From Euprymna scolopes (Eukaryota > Mollusca > Cephalopoda > Sepiida > Sepiolidae), in the NCBI GenBank assembly GCA_024364805.1, contig CM044489.1:3144625-3177200 (forward strand): DNA of 32,576 nt, read 5' to 3'. How positions within the stretch are numbered: position 1 is the stretch's first letter; the number at the start of each line of letters is the position of its first letter. Below, in pieces: positions 22,280 through 31,398 of the stretch. A program made the translations under genes and the position numbers. Below the pieces are notes generated by a model. That model worked only from the letters and a program-made list of their open reading frames with translations. It made no database searches and had not been told where the DNA came from.

Positions 22280-24114
22280 TGTTATAAATGGTTCTGTCTT
22301 CCTCTCATCATCATCGTTATAACTGTTATATATATTGGCCCAATATTAACTCAGCGTCATCCTTTTATATGTACCCCTATGCAACATAAGTACCCAATAC
22401 CTTTCTAGAAAAAATCGGAGGAGAAAAATATCTGGAAAACCAATGACAGCAACAGAATTATTCGTACATAATGGATGAATGAAATGGGTGAATGGATAAA
22501 TATTAATTGATAAGAAAATAGATAAGTCTGTCTCATATGGTTACAAAAAGTACAGGATGACAAAATCTGCCGGAATATATTATGAATTGTTCGCGAATTT
22601 TTGTACCTAGACGAACACAACTGAAACCGACCTTAATCCTTACCTTCTCTAAAAGGAATCCTTTAGGATATTCCTTAAAAAATCAATTCTTATATCTTCT
22701 TTTTCATATGCGTTCATGACAAATTGTGAGGGTTCAATCTATGTATCTTATAACCTAAGCGTTATTAATGGGCTTATAAAATGACAAGCAGATACTATAT
22801 TTACACAGAAATATAGATAAACAGTTATCGCCGAGAGCAACATTTGAAACGATCTGTAAATTTGTATTTCCAAACTTTTGCGATACTCTAAAGTCATTAA
22901 ATGCTAAGATTAATCAAGATAATAGAACCGTTTATTCTTATCAGATAGGACTAGACATGCAAGCGATATAACAAACAATTTTGATTTAGAAATAGACGAC
23001 ATTGTTAAGACGGCACTCTAACGTTGCAATCAATTATATTTAACTAAAATTGCTGATTCTCAAAATTTCCGCAAAGTTTTGTTGATATGGTGAATGAAAC
23101 TACCTGAAAAAATGTTGCAATGTTTAAATGATAGTAAGATCCTATTTTCTACTTAATGCATGTAGGAACATGTTATTAGAAAATACATTTGGTGTGACTC
23201 TGGTATAAAAGTTATCATTATGCATAAACAAAGAAAAGAAAAACATCTATTAGAAATGGTATTTATTTAAAAATTGAAAATACATAATTGCTATTATTTA
23301 CCAGATTCCAAAGAGATGAGACACAAGGTCAAGTGTAAACTTGATGATTGTCTTTCCATGGAATGAAATGGATTCAAATTTGGTACACTTAGATTTTCAG
23401 TATGTGTCGTTTCACCACGAAACAATAGATACTCGTGTAAATTTATTCCGTTATTAAAAAAAAATCGAACAATCCATACATTAGATTTGATCGCAAATTT
23501 CTAGAAACAAAACTTCCGTATAGATAATATTTGCAGTTTTGGACTTTATGAAATATTGTGCTAAATTTAATTGTGGGTATTTATCAGGGCTAAAGCAATT
23601 AAATATATAGCACAAAGACTGAACACAAACTTAACATTTTATGAAACTTTTGGGAAAATGGAACTTGTTACATATTTTCTTTCCTCCCGCCACGTCTCAT
23701 TTCATTCAACTTGTCCCTAATCTACAAATTTTATGTAAATACAAAATAAAATTATAATAAATTGGTATTATATAACATCTCTCTGAATCCAAACGTTTAA
23801 GACATAATTTATAGCTTACTTTCCATCTTTCTATTTTATTTATTGCCGTCACAAAATAAAGGTGTAACGTTGTCAACTCTACAACGTTTTCCTTCCTGTT
23901 TTAATAGATAAAGATACATCTTAGCAATACCATTGTTTATAACGTCATAAGAATATACTACCTTCCAAACAAAATTGCACAAAGAAGAAGGTAAATATAG
24001 ATAAAACATATTAAAATCAGATACTTCATGTAATTTATCGATTTTCTGGTGGAATTTTTAGATTCGTTTGAAATTTCGAAAATAACACATCGTTATCTTC
24101 TATTTCTGTTCATT

Positions 24115-24116
<2 letters not shown>
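22280..24116. other. Non-genic AT-rich stretch
   Basis: About 1.8 kb with only short chance reading frames. No terminal repeats, Pol III boxes or conserved peptides were recognised. Confidence 0.55.

Positions 24117-24146
<30 letters not shown>
24117..24146. repeat. (TA)n microsatellite, left of PLE 1
   Basis: A short TA run about 35 bp outside the left terminal segment of the Penelope-like element. With the run at 25256 it may represent one TA tract split by the insertion. Confidence 0.9.
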
Positions 24147-24148
<2 letters not shown>

Positions 24149-24180
24149 TAGAGGTACAGAATTTATATATAGTTTTAAAA

Positions 24181-24280
24181 ATAGTAAGCGGAAGTTTCTC
24201 GAGAGTTCTTTCGGCTATCATCTCGTCAGGAAAAAATCGATAGCGTACAACATAATATTGTGTCGAAAAATAAAGAGCCT
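24181..24280 (-). repeat. PLE 1 end segment (pLTR-like), left copy
   Basis: Reverse complement of 25156-25254 with only scattered differences. On the minus strand it follows the RT piece, beginning CTCTTTATTTTTCGAC and ending AAACTTCCGCTTACT. It contains the hammerhead-like motif at 24195-24235. Confidence 0.9.
24195..24235 (-). ncRNA. Hammerhead ribozyme, type I, left PLE copy
   Basis: On the minus strand: helix I strand UUUUUC (24235-24230), core CUGACGA (24229-24223), helix II GAU-GAUA-GCC (24222-24213; G-C closing pair, one A/C mismatch, one G-U pair), GAAA (24212-24209), helix III AGAACUCU (24209-24202), cleavage-site C (24201) after U, then GAGAAA (24200-24195). The last pairs with UUUUUC (5 Watson-Crick pairs and one G-U). 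All invariant hammerhead core positions are present. PLEs are known to carry type I hammerheads with very short helix III in their end repeats, so placement and form both fit. Activity is inferred, not shown. Confidence 0.75.
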
Positions 24281-24289
24281 ATTAAAAAA

Positions 24290-24840
24290 ATGTCGATGCT
24301 TCACTTCGTGATGGAAAAATAGCAAAAGTGTCGTCAACATATCTGAAATATGCAGTGGCTTTAGTTGTAGAATTAAACATAACGGATTCATGGTACTCGA
24401 CGAAAATATCCGCTGAAGTTGGGGCCAACGGATTCCCCATTGAAACCCTGTCAATCTGACAGTACATAATATCACAAAAACTAAACTCCACGCATTTAGT
24501 GCACATTAAAATGAGTTCAATAAGAATCTCTTTAGAAAACCGTGGAGTAGTCAGGCGGTACATATGCGTATAGTCTCATCTAACGGTATGTTGGTAAAGA
24601 GACTAGAGACATCAAATGAGCACATAAAAGATGTCTCTGCATTTGAATCCAACCCATGTACACAATCAACGAACCGAAAAGAATCTGGGATGCAATGCGT
24701 GGTATATAACTCGCGCACAGGTTGCAAAATTTCCACAAACCACTGAGCCAAAGAATGTTGTGCTGAACCAACCATTGATAAAATAGGGCTCAGTGGAACA
24801 CCTTGCTTATGGATTTTGGGGAGACCATACATTCTGGGAC
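24290..24840 (-). pseudogene. PLE 1 reverse transcriptase piece
   Basis: Reads from about 24840 leftward. RMYGLPKIHKQGVPLSPIL is the hallmark start of the PLE RT palm, followed by SFDVSSLFTNIPLDETI (catalytic Asp region), VEFSFCDIMYCQIDRVSMG and NPLAPTSADIFV, and the active site YFRYVDDTFAIFPS. Sequence then passes directly into the end segment, so the RT C-terminus and the endonuclease are missing from this strand. The N-terminal region upstream of RMYG is absent too. The frame is disturbed. PLE RTs are closest to telomerase RT and are not viral. The fragment cannot act alone. Confidence 0.88.
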
Positions 24841-25034
24841 GTTTTGGCCAGCATTTGGTTGACAACCCGTGCTGTGCCGATAGATATCAAATAGACTTGT
24901 TCGAGGTGCTACATAGAGCGGACTCCAAAAACGATTTAAAGATTTTGGAGTCTGTCTCTATTGCGGTGCGTCAACCTTCTTTGTGCCGGCAAAAAGAAAC
25001 ATCCAACGCATTGTTTCTCTTTAGGGGACTTTGA
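24840..25034 (+). pseudogene. PLE 1 GIY-YIG endonuclease C-terminal tail
   Basis: Reads GRFGQHLVDNPCCADRYQID, then LFEVLHRADSKNDLKILESV and PSLCRQKE. The pattern LHRADS..DLKILES is the conserved end of the PLE GIY-YIG region, and the same peptide recurs in PLE 2 (ILHQADSQNQLKIFKSV near 31018). The GIY-YIG core itself lies upstream and is missing. It sits back to back with the minus-strand RT piece, which shows that the element is rearranged. Confidence 0.78.
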
Positions 25035-25155
25035 ATCTTTTCTCACGCTTTTTTCTCCTTCCTCGTTGTGCCAATATTTTAATAGTTTTTAAACGTTAAT
25101 AAATTTATTTTAGTGCCCCCGTACTTTTGGCACATTTAATAAGTTCTCCATTAGA

Positions 25156-25252
25156 ACTCTTTATTTTTCGACCCAATATTATTTTGTACGCTATCGATTT
25201 TCTCCTGACGAGATGATAGCGGAAAGAGCTCTCGAGAAACTTCCGCTTACTA

Positions 25253-25254
<2 letters not shown>
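25156..25254 (+). repeat. PLE 1 end segment (pLTR-like), right copy
   Basis: Reverse complement of 24181-24280. It begins CTCTTTATTTTTCGAC and ends AAACTTCCGCTTACT, then passes almost directly into a TA tract. It holds the hammerhead motif at 25200-25240. Confidence 0.9.
25200..25240 (+). ncRNA. Hammerhead ribozyme, type I, right PLE copy
   Basis: Helix I strand UUUCUC (25200-25205), core CUGACGA (25206-25212), helix II GAU-GAUA-GCG (25213-25222), GAAA (25223-25226), helix III AGAGCUCU (25226-25233), cleavage-site C (25234), then GAGAAA (25235-25240). GAGAAA pairs perfectly, 6 of 6, with UUUCUC. Helix III is a perfect 8-base palindrome, which would favour the dimeric form described for minimal PLE hammerheads. 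The closing pair of helix II is G/G here (G-C in the left copy), so this copy may be weakened. The two copies differ in helix I by a pairing-preserving change (C-G here, U-G left), which supports a conserved fold. Confidence 0.75.

Positions 25255-25255
<1 letters not shown>

Positions 25256-25311
<56 letters not shown>
25256..25311. repeat. (TA)n microsatellite, right of PLE 1
   Basis: A TA run that starts immediately after the right end segment of the PLE. Confidence 0.96.
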
Positions 25312-25314
<3 letters not shown>

Positions 25315-25614
25315 CAGTATTTGAAATCACCTTAATCAAAAAGAAGATTGCCAAAAAAAAAAAAAAAAATGTTAATATAAGCGAATCATTTCCTTAAAAA
25401 CAACGATGTGCAATGAATTTCAACAATGCCTCATTTTCATGCTCATTCGTTATGTCATCTGAAGCATTCAGAGCGTATTCACGCCCGTTTAAAGAGACTT
25501 TCTATCTGTAAGCAAATGAATAGTTTTTGGGTCTGGACGTGAATAGTCTGTAAGGCGTTTTCTATTCAATGATATAATTATCATAAGGATCTATTTATTT
25601 TAGTCATTTCCCAA

Positions 25615-25646
<32 letters not shown>

Positions 25647-25661
25647 TTTCCTTTCCAATTG
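25312..25661. other. Non-genic stretch with (ATTT)n run
   Basis: AT-rich sequence with an A-run at 25353-25369 and an ATTT/ATT simple repeat at about 25617-25650. No coding signal. Confidence 0.6.
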
Positions 25662-25694
25662 AGAAAAATACATATAAACCAAATTAAGACCTAA
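25662..25694. repeat. Target-site duplication of LINE B copy 3, left
   Basis: Matches 27214-27247 with about three differences, sharing the block AAACCAAATTAAGACCTAA. It brackets the LINE between the two. Confidence 0.85.
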
Positions 25695-25701
25695 TATATT
25701 T

Positions 25702-27213
25702 TATTATTTCTTTATTTATTTTCCTTTTTTTTACATGGAAGTCACCACTTATCAAGGCCCGGAGATAAGGGTTATTGCGTAATCAATGGGATAATATTGT
25801 AGTACACATTAGTAACGGAGATTTGATAAAGTGTCTTACTTAAGGTGTGGTTCATCAGGAACTTGTTTATATTGGACTTGAAGACATCCAAGATATAGTC
25901 AGGTGGGAAACAGGCAAACGGAACAGAGTTCCACAGACGTTCGTGCACTTCTAAGAAAGAAGCCATGTTCATGGAATCTACGTTTTGATTTAGGCGTAGA
26001 TAAAGAGTGGGGAAAATTACTGACAGTGATTTCAGCTAGACGGGTGTTTCTCGTGAAAGATTGGGGAAAAGACCAGAGATCAGAGACCAGAGTAGCACCT
26101 ACCATGGAAATAACGATAAAACAAAGACAGGCTCGCAACGTCTTTTGTTTGGGAGAGAGATTGCAGGGAAGAGAAAAGGGCATCCCCTCACTAGGCTACG
26201 AAGTCTATTTTGTAGTCTGTCAAGGCAGGATATACTGTTTTTAGAAGCTCCTACCCAGATATCGCTGCAGTGCTCCATCCTTGAACGTACTTGGCTCTTA
26301 TATAGATAGAAAATTGCATCAGCAGTGAGATATCTACTGGAGCGGTAGAAGGAGTCCGCCATTTTCCCAGCTATCCTGGCGACATATTTTAAGTACGTTT
26401 AGTCCATTTTAGGTGAGGAGTAAAGGTCAATCCCAGAAGCTTGTCAAAACATGAAGCCTTCCCAAGACGAGAGCCACCCATTTGAATTGATGCCAGATGG
26501 GGATAAGAGCGTTGATGATGTAAAGATAGAAGCTTGGTTTTAGATGCATTAAAAGTGAGCAGCCACCTCTTTCCTCATTGTACCACGCGCTCAAGATCAG
26601 AGGAGAGAGAATCAGAGAGATCTTTGTCCTTTACGGCTTTGATGCGTTGCCATAGATCGTCGTGTCACCAACATAGATGTCAACGAATGATTTAAGTATG
26701 TGTTTTGGGAGATGATGTAGATCAGGAAGAGAGAAACCAGCATTAATACTGTGGGCTTCTGATTTCTGCCTCTCAACCACTACTCTACTATCATAGAAAA
26801 ATGATTTAATAATTAGTAAAAAATTTCCAGTGATACCATAGCTGGAAATCTTGCGAAGTAGGCCTTTATGCCATACTTTACGGAAGGCCTTTGATATGTC
26901 GAGGGCAATTGTCTTAAAAATGATGCCTTTGTCGAGATACTCTCTAATGCTAGGAGATATAACCGTTAGCACATCTGCTGTAGATCTAGAAGAACGGAAA
27001 CATATTGCATTTCACTAAGAAGGTTATTTCTGTTGAGGTGGTTGACTACTTGTTTTTTCAATATGGATTCCAGCAACTTACTCATGACACAAAGGAGACT
27101 TATTGGTCTGTCCTGAGAGGGAGATGACATGTCACCTGAATTCTTAAATACAAGGCATACGGATGAGGTTTTCCAGCGTGGTGGGAAGCAATTATCCTTA
27201 ACACAATGCTTTA
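25702..27213 (-). mobile_element. LINE family B copy 3, 5'-truncated, with long TSD
   Basis: A minus-strand LINE fragment reaching further upstream than the other family B copies. Its 3' end has an A-rich tail (on the plus strand TTTATTATTTCTTTATTTAT then T-run, 25698-25733) after the family 3' sequence with CACTTATCAAGGCC. Its 5' end is truncated at about 27213. A direct repeat of about 34 bp lies at both borders (25662-25694 and 27214-27247), an unusually clear and long target-site duplication. Confidence 0.9.
25830..27213 (-). pseudogene. Family B LINE reverse transcriptase, decayed
   Basis: From about 27213 leftward, the translated pieces read LKHCVKDNCFPPRWKTSSVC, FKNSGD, RPISLL, NHLNRNNLLSEMQY, DVLTVISPSIREYLDKG, LDISKAFRKVWHKGLLRKIS and QKSEAHSINAGFSL. 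They continue with YVGDTTIYGN (where the active-site ADD is altered to VGD), SFYRSSRYLTADAIFYLYKS, MEHCSDIWVGASKNSISC and RLWNSVPFACFPPDYI. Several frame changes and small deletions break it; the PQGS motif region is shortened. It is clearly more diverged than copies 1 and 2 and therefore older. The endonuclease is missing through 5' truncation. Confidence 0.85.
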
Positions 27214-27247
27214 AGAAAAATTACATAGAAACCAAATTAAGACCTAA
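27214..27247. repeat. Target-site duplication of LINE B copy 3, right
   Basis: Partner of 25662-25694. It lies directly at the truncated 5' end of the LINE. Confidence 0.85.
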
Positions 27248-27385
27248 AAGATTTTCTTTTTGCTTGCAAAGAGAATGTCTCAGAAACCTAATAAAATAGT
27301 TTCTAAAATTCTTAGACGAAAGGGTGAATGCGACTTACTACAGCTCGTAAACATGCCAGCACTGAAATTCGTGGCACACGCATCG

Positions 27386-27501
<116 letters not shown>

Positions 27502-27576
27502 CTCTTATTTCGAGAAAGTTTTTTCCCTAATAATAGCGCACTGTATGGGATTTCTTTTTCTACAAAAAAGTACAAG

Positions 27577-27577
<1 letters not shown>

Positions 27578-27620
<43 letters not shown>
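27578..27620. repeat. Interrupted (TA)n tract
   Basis: TA runs interrupted by AAA and TTTA, a decayed neighbour of the tract at 27387. Confidence 0.85.
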
Positions 27621-27622
<2 letters not shown>

Positions 27623-28453
27623 CACAATATTACTATTTCTACTCAGCTATAATGTTTATTATATTTCATGGAATTTTGATTATTAAATTTGGAAACACAT
27701 GTTCTGGTGAATCTTAAGAGAAACATGTTATTAAGTTTATCCCTGTTGTGTTGCAGTTAATCCAGATCTTAATATTCATGTCAAACACAGATCTTCTTCC
27801 TTATTTTTTTATTCTGAAAAAATGTATGTATTAATATTCATGCACATACATATTTTAATATTGCGCATACTTAAAATTTAACCTTCAATTTGTAGAAACA
27901 TGTATTATTTAGAACTTAAATCAAAAGGACAATCTCTTGAATGTTAAAGGGTCAATCTCCTGTAGATGCAATAACGAGAATGCAAGTAAGAATTACTTAA
28001 GACGATTAATACTTGGTTGACAAAAAGATAGCTTACGTGGATTAAAGCGAGTTTACGTTCGGAATTTATACAAGAATTGGACACAGTTTAGTATCTATAA
28101 ATGGCAAGTCGGTGGGCATATATTGTAAACATTCAAGCAGTTTTTAACAAATAAATGTGGAAAATGTTGCGTTTGCACGAAAGTTTAGTGCACTTTCTTA
28201 ATTACCTAAATAATGCACAAATTTCATTTCTTATAGGACTTCTAAGTATAATCGTTGTATAGTTTGGTTTCTTAGATGTAGATCCACTGAAAACTGCGTA
28301 TTTATTAAATATGTCTCATTGTAGGACAGAGCAGGTATATAGTATGTCGCTTCTTTTCTGGGTCGAATGAGGTAGATATACTTAAATTGAGATTCAACTG
28401 AAACATGCATGCACATATGTAACCAATAATGTTAGTATATTAAACATACTATA
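27621..28453. other. Non-genic AT-rich stretch
   Basis: No reading frame of note and no element ends recognised. Confidence 0.6.
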
Positions 28454-28454
28454 T

Positions 28455-28511
<57 letters not shown>

Positions 28512-28512
28512 A
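28454..28512. repeat. Compound (AC)n(TA)n microsatellite
   Basis: ATAC units pass into an AC run (about 28464-28491) and then a TA run. Confidence 0.93.
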
Positions 28513-29094
28513 TCATGTTATGTTGAACATCAGAAGTAATTCCTATTTTTATTGCGATTCATCTTTTCAATTTGGCGGACCAATGTTCGAACATTCTATT
28601 CGAGTGTAAAAATAAAAATAAAATACGTCATGACCGCGAAGTTTGCATCTCCAATGATTCGTCTTCGGTTGCCTGATTAATTCACAAATATGCATATAGT
28701 GATGTTATTAAAAAGTTCATTTAAATCACTTTAAGGAACTTTAGCGTTACCTCTCCTCCTTCATATTTAACCGTATATATGTTCAGTTTGTTCAAGCGAA
28801 TGAGTAGGTCTTCTGTATTGGAGAGGTTGAGTTTACAATATGAGGTATTTCTTTTAAATATATTTTTGAATAGATTTTTGATCGATGAAGATATTTAGAT
28901 TACATTGAATTACCCCTGCTGTTCAACTAAGCATGCATAAGAGAAAAATTCTGGCAAATATATTGATATATATTAATATTCCTACGGAATCGGTACAACA
29001 ATTCTCAAATCCAAGAAATGAATTGTTTTTCGCGTATAAGGAGCAAACGTCGATCGATTAGATTATCTATTTCTCTCCTTCTTTGGTGTCTCTC
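28513..29094. other. Non-genic stretch upstream of PLE 2
   Basis: AT-rich sequence. The 5' end repeat of PLE 2 would be expected here but I could not recognise one, nor a hammerhead core. Confidence 0.5.
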
Positions 29095-31130
29095 TATTTT
29101 ACATTAATAAACGAATTTTTACTTCCAAAGTTGCATCCAGTCTTACAATTGAACAGGCTTTCATCCGAGATGAAATGCGTAAATTAAACAGACCATTGTA
29201 TTTTTGCATTAATTCTAAGCATGCCTCCCTCTCCCAAATAAAGAGCTTCTTAACTTTCGTTGATTTCTTTCGCTTCTTGAAATGTTTGGCAAACCGTGAA
29301 GCATTCATCGTATTTCCATGAGATTAATAAGCAATTTTATTTGCTTATTTACTCTACATTTTGGCGCGACTATGATGCTGAAAGCAAGGATATTTTTAAT
29401 TATTCTCATCTTCTGCTTTCAAAACATGAGATTGCAGTGTTGTACAAGGGGTTGAATTCCTATGTTCTCCAAGATATATTAAAAAAGAAGAAACACTTTC
29501 AGCATTAAAGTCTTATTTTTTCAACTTAATCGTCATGAACTCGCCTAATCGTGTAACAACTATTAAGGCTAATCCAAAAGACTTAACGTTTCGTTATTCC
29601 GATTCGATTATTGAGCCAAGTGATTGTATTTGGTCTAGCTCGCATGTTTTAAACCATTAAATCATTGAAATCAAATAAAGATATTTATATGTATAAAGCG
29701 GGCAAAGGTGCTTGTGTCGTTATCCTGAACTGTGTAGATTATGTCCAGAAAATCTTAGTTATTCTGAATGATGTAGATAAGTTTGTTGGCATTGGCCGTG
29801 CTGAAACATGCGAAAACATTAATAAGAATGAAATTAAGATCCAGAAGCGCCTTTTATACTTTTATAAAATAGGATACTTTCCTAAAGAGGTCTATGAAAA
29901 ATATGGCCTTCTTAATTAATCAAGCCCTAGACTTTATGGTTTTCCTTAAACACGTAAAAAAGGTCTCCCGCCTAGACCTGTTTTGTCTATGGCGTAGTCT
30001 TCTCAACACACTCTAGCCAAGTGGCTATTGAACCAGTTCATTCTCTCTACATTAAATACTGTATTATCGAATAATTCAGGTTGGTTCGTTTCCAACCTAT
30101 TCTCCAATGTCCCACCAGAGGAGACTGTTGGTATTTATGCTGACTCACTTCATATTAGCAATCTCCCCCCCCCATATTTCCTTAAGAATATATTAGTTGA
30201 ACTCATGTTGATCTCTACTAAATCAGTGGAAGTCAACTTTAATAACGGCATGTACAGTCATATCGACGGGGTTTAGATGGGAAGTTCCCTGGATCATGAG
30301 ATAGCAGATCTTTGTAGGAGTCTATGATTCAACACTATTTACGAATATATTGAAACCCTCGAGAAATTTTAGGTATGTCGATGGCGCTTTTGCAGCTTTT
30401 GCCTCTTAGAATGAGACATCAGTTTTCTTCGCTAATCTCAATTCTCTCCTCTAATCATTCTCATGAAGGTTGCTTACATTTCCTAGATGTCTTGATTGAA
30501 CGTAGTAAAAATCCTTTTTTACTAGAGTTTATTGCAAACCAACTTTTACCGGTTATATATGGATTGACGCTCATTTGTGCCTACTTCTAGAAAAATAGGG
30601 CTTATTAAGACATTAGTATATAGAACCTTTAGAATCTGTTATTCCAATAAATTCGAACATGAAATACTGCCAAAGACATTTTCCTTCGGAATGGTTACCA
30701 GGGGAAGTTCATTAATTATATCATTACTAAACAAGTGAAAAAAATACAATTCGCTTGTAGCCCTCGACCCGTCCAAGTGTCTTGTTCGTTTAAAACTATG
30801 TTAGATTGGAGTTGTTGGTCATAGCTTGCGCAGACGTATTATTAAGTCTGTGACAAATTGTTTACGTTCTGTAGTATTACGGGTGATTTTCGGTGTAAGC
30901 TCTGCATTCTCACTGGTCACGAAGCACGAACAGGCAAAAGCCAAAATATATCGGGAGAAGTTAAACTAGGCAAGCCACGTCGTTTTCGCCCTTCTTTTGA
31001 TAAAAATTGTTCAGAATATTGCACCAGGCTGATTCTCAAAATCAATTAAAGATTTTTAAGTCAGTCGCAATTCTTTCACGCAAGCCGTCGCTTTGTCGAC
31101 AAAAAGAATTCGTTAAATCATTAGATTTGG
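29095..31130 (+). pseudogene. PLE 2 polyprotein (RT plus GIY-YIG end), broken
   Basis: Peptides in order: IEQAFIRDEMRKLNRPLYFC near 29145, LSKHEIAVLYKGLNS near 29425, KSNKDIYMYKAGKGACVVIL near 29668 (matches the PLE KADKGNGVVVL motif), SPRLYGF and GLPPRPVLSM near 29925-29990, NLFSNVPPEETVGIYAD near 30094, YSHIDGV near 30253, the active-site box FRYVDGAF near 30370 (YVDD expected), IGLIKTLVYRTFRICYSNKF near 30597, GVVGHSLRRRIIKSVTNCLRS near 30813, and ILHQADSQNQLKIFKSV plus PSLCRQKEF near 31015-31110. The product would have copied PLE RNA and cut target DNA. The frame is broken in several places and the copy is inactive. Confidence 0.78.
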
Positions 31131-31297
31131 CTGGAGATATATATTTATCGTTCTCATACTATTTTAATTTTACATATATTTTATATTATTGTATATATAT
31201 TTCACATGGATTCTCATTTGCCTTTTCATTCTCTGGTTTTCGTATATCCCTGAGCAATTGCCCTTACGTGACAATTCGCCTTTTTGCATTTCTTCAT

Positions 31298-31338
31298 ATC
31301 CATCTGATGAGTTTGTTGGTGAAAGGGGCCACTAGGAT
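31298..31338 (+). ncRNA. Decayed hammerhead-like motif downstream of PLE 2
   Basis: CUGAUGA (31304-31310), a GUUUGUUGGU segment that can form three wobble pairs around a UGUU loop (31311-31320), GAAA (31321-31324), and AGGGGCCACU (31324-31333), one change from a 10-base palindrome. A possible cleavage-site A follows at 31334. GGAU (31335-31338) can pair with AUCC (31298-31301), but two extra bases separate AUCC from the core. The spacing from the coding end matches PLE 1. The weak helices suggest a remnant. Confidence 0.4.
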
Positions 31339-31398
31339 TTGTTTCTATATGTCAAAGCGTTGTACAGTTTTTGTACCGTTAAAAGTTATCAATATATA

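Larger units (their letters stand above)
24181..25254. mobile_element. Penelope-like element 1, rearranged head-to-head
   Basis: Penelope-like elements (PLEs) pair a telomerase-related RT with a GIY-YIG endonuclease and carry pLTR end repeats. Here the RT part runs on the minus strand (24840 to 24290) while the endonuclease tail runs on the plus strand (24840-25034). Each is followed, in its own direction, by a copy of the same end segment of about 100 bp (24181-24280 and 25156-25254, reverse complements). The whole is thus an inverted structure with a junction near 24840. It could come from an inversion during target-primed insertion, or from two truncated copies joined. It lies between two TA tracts. 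Confidence 0.8.
29095..31340 (+). mobile_element. Penelope-like element 2, long but decayed
   Basis: A plus-strand PLE with N-terminal region, RT, and the end of the GIY-YIG endonuclease in the normal order, followed about 170 bp downstream by a hammerhead-like motif. That distance matches PLE 1's right half (25034 to 25200). The 5' border is not defined. It carries many breaks and is much older than the family B LINE copies. It belongs to the same broad PLE group as element 1, because the C-terminal peptides align well. Confidence 0.75.
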
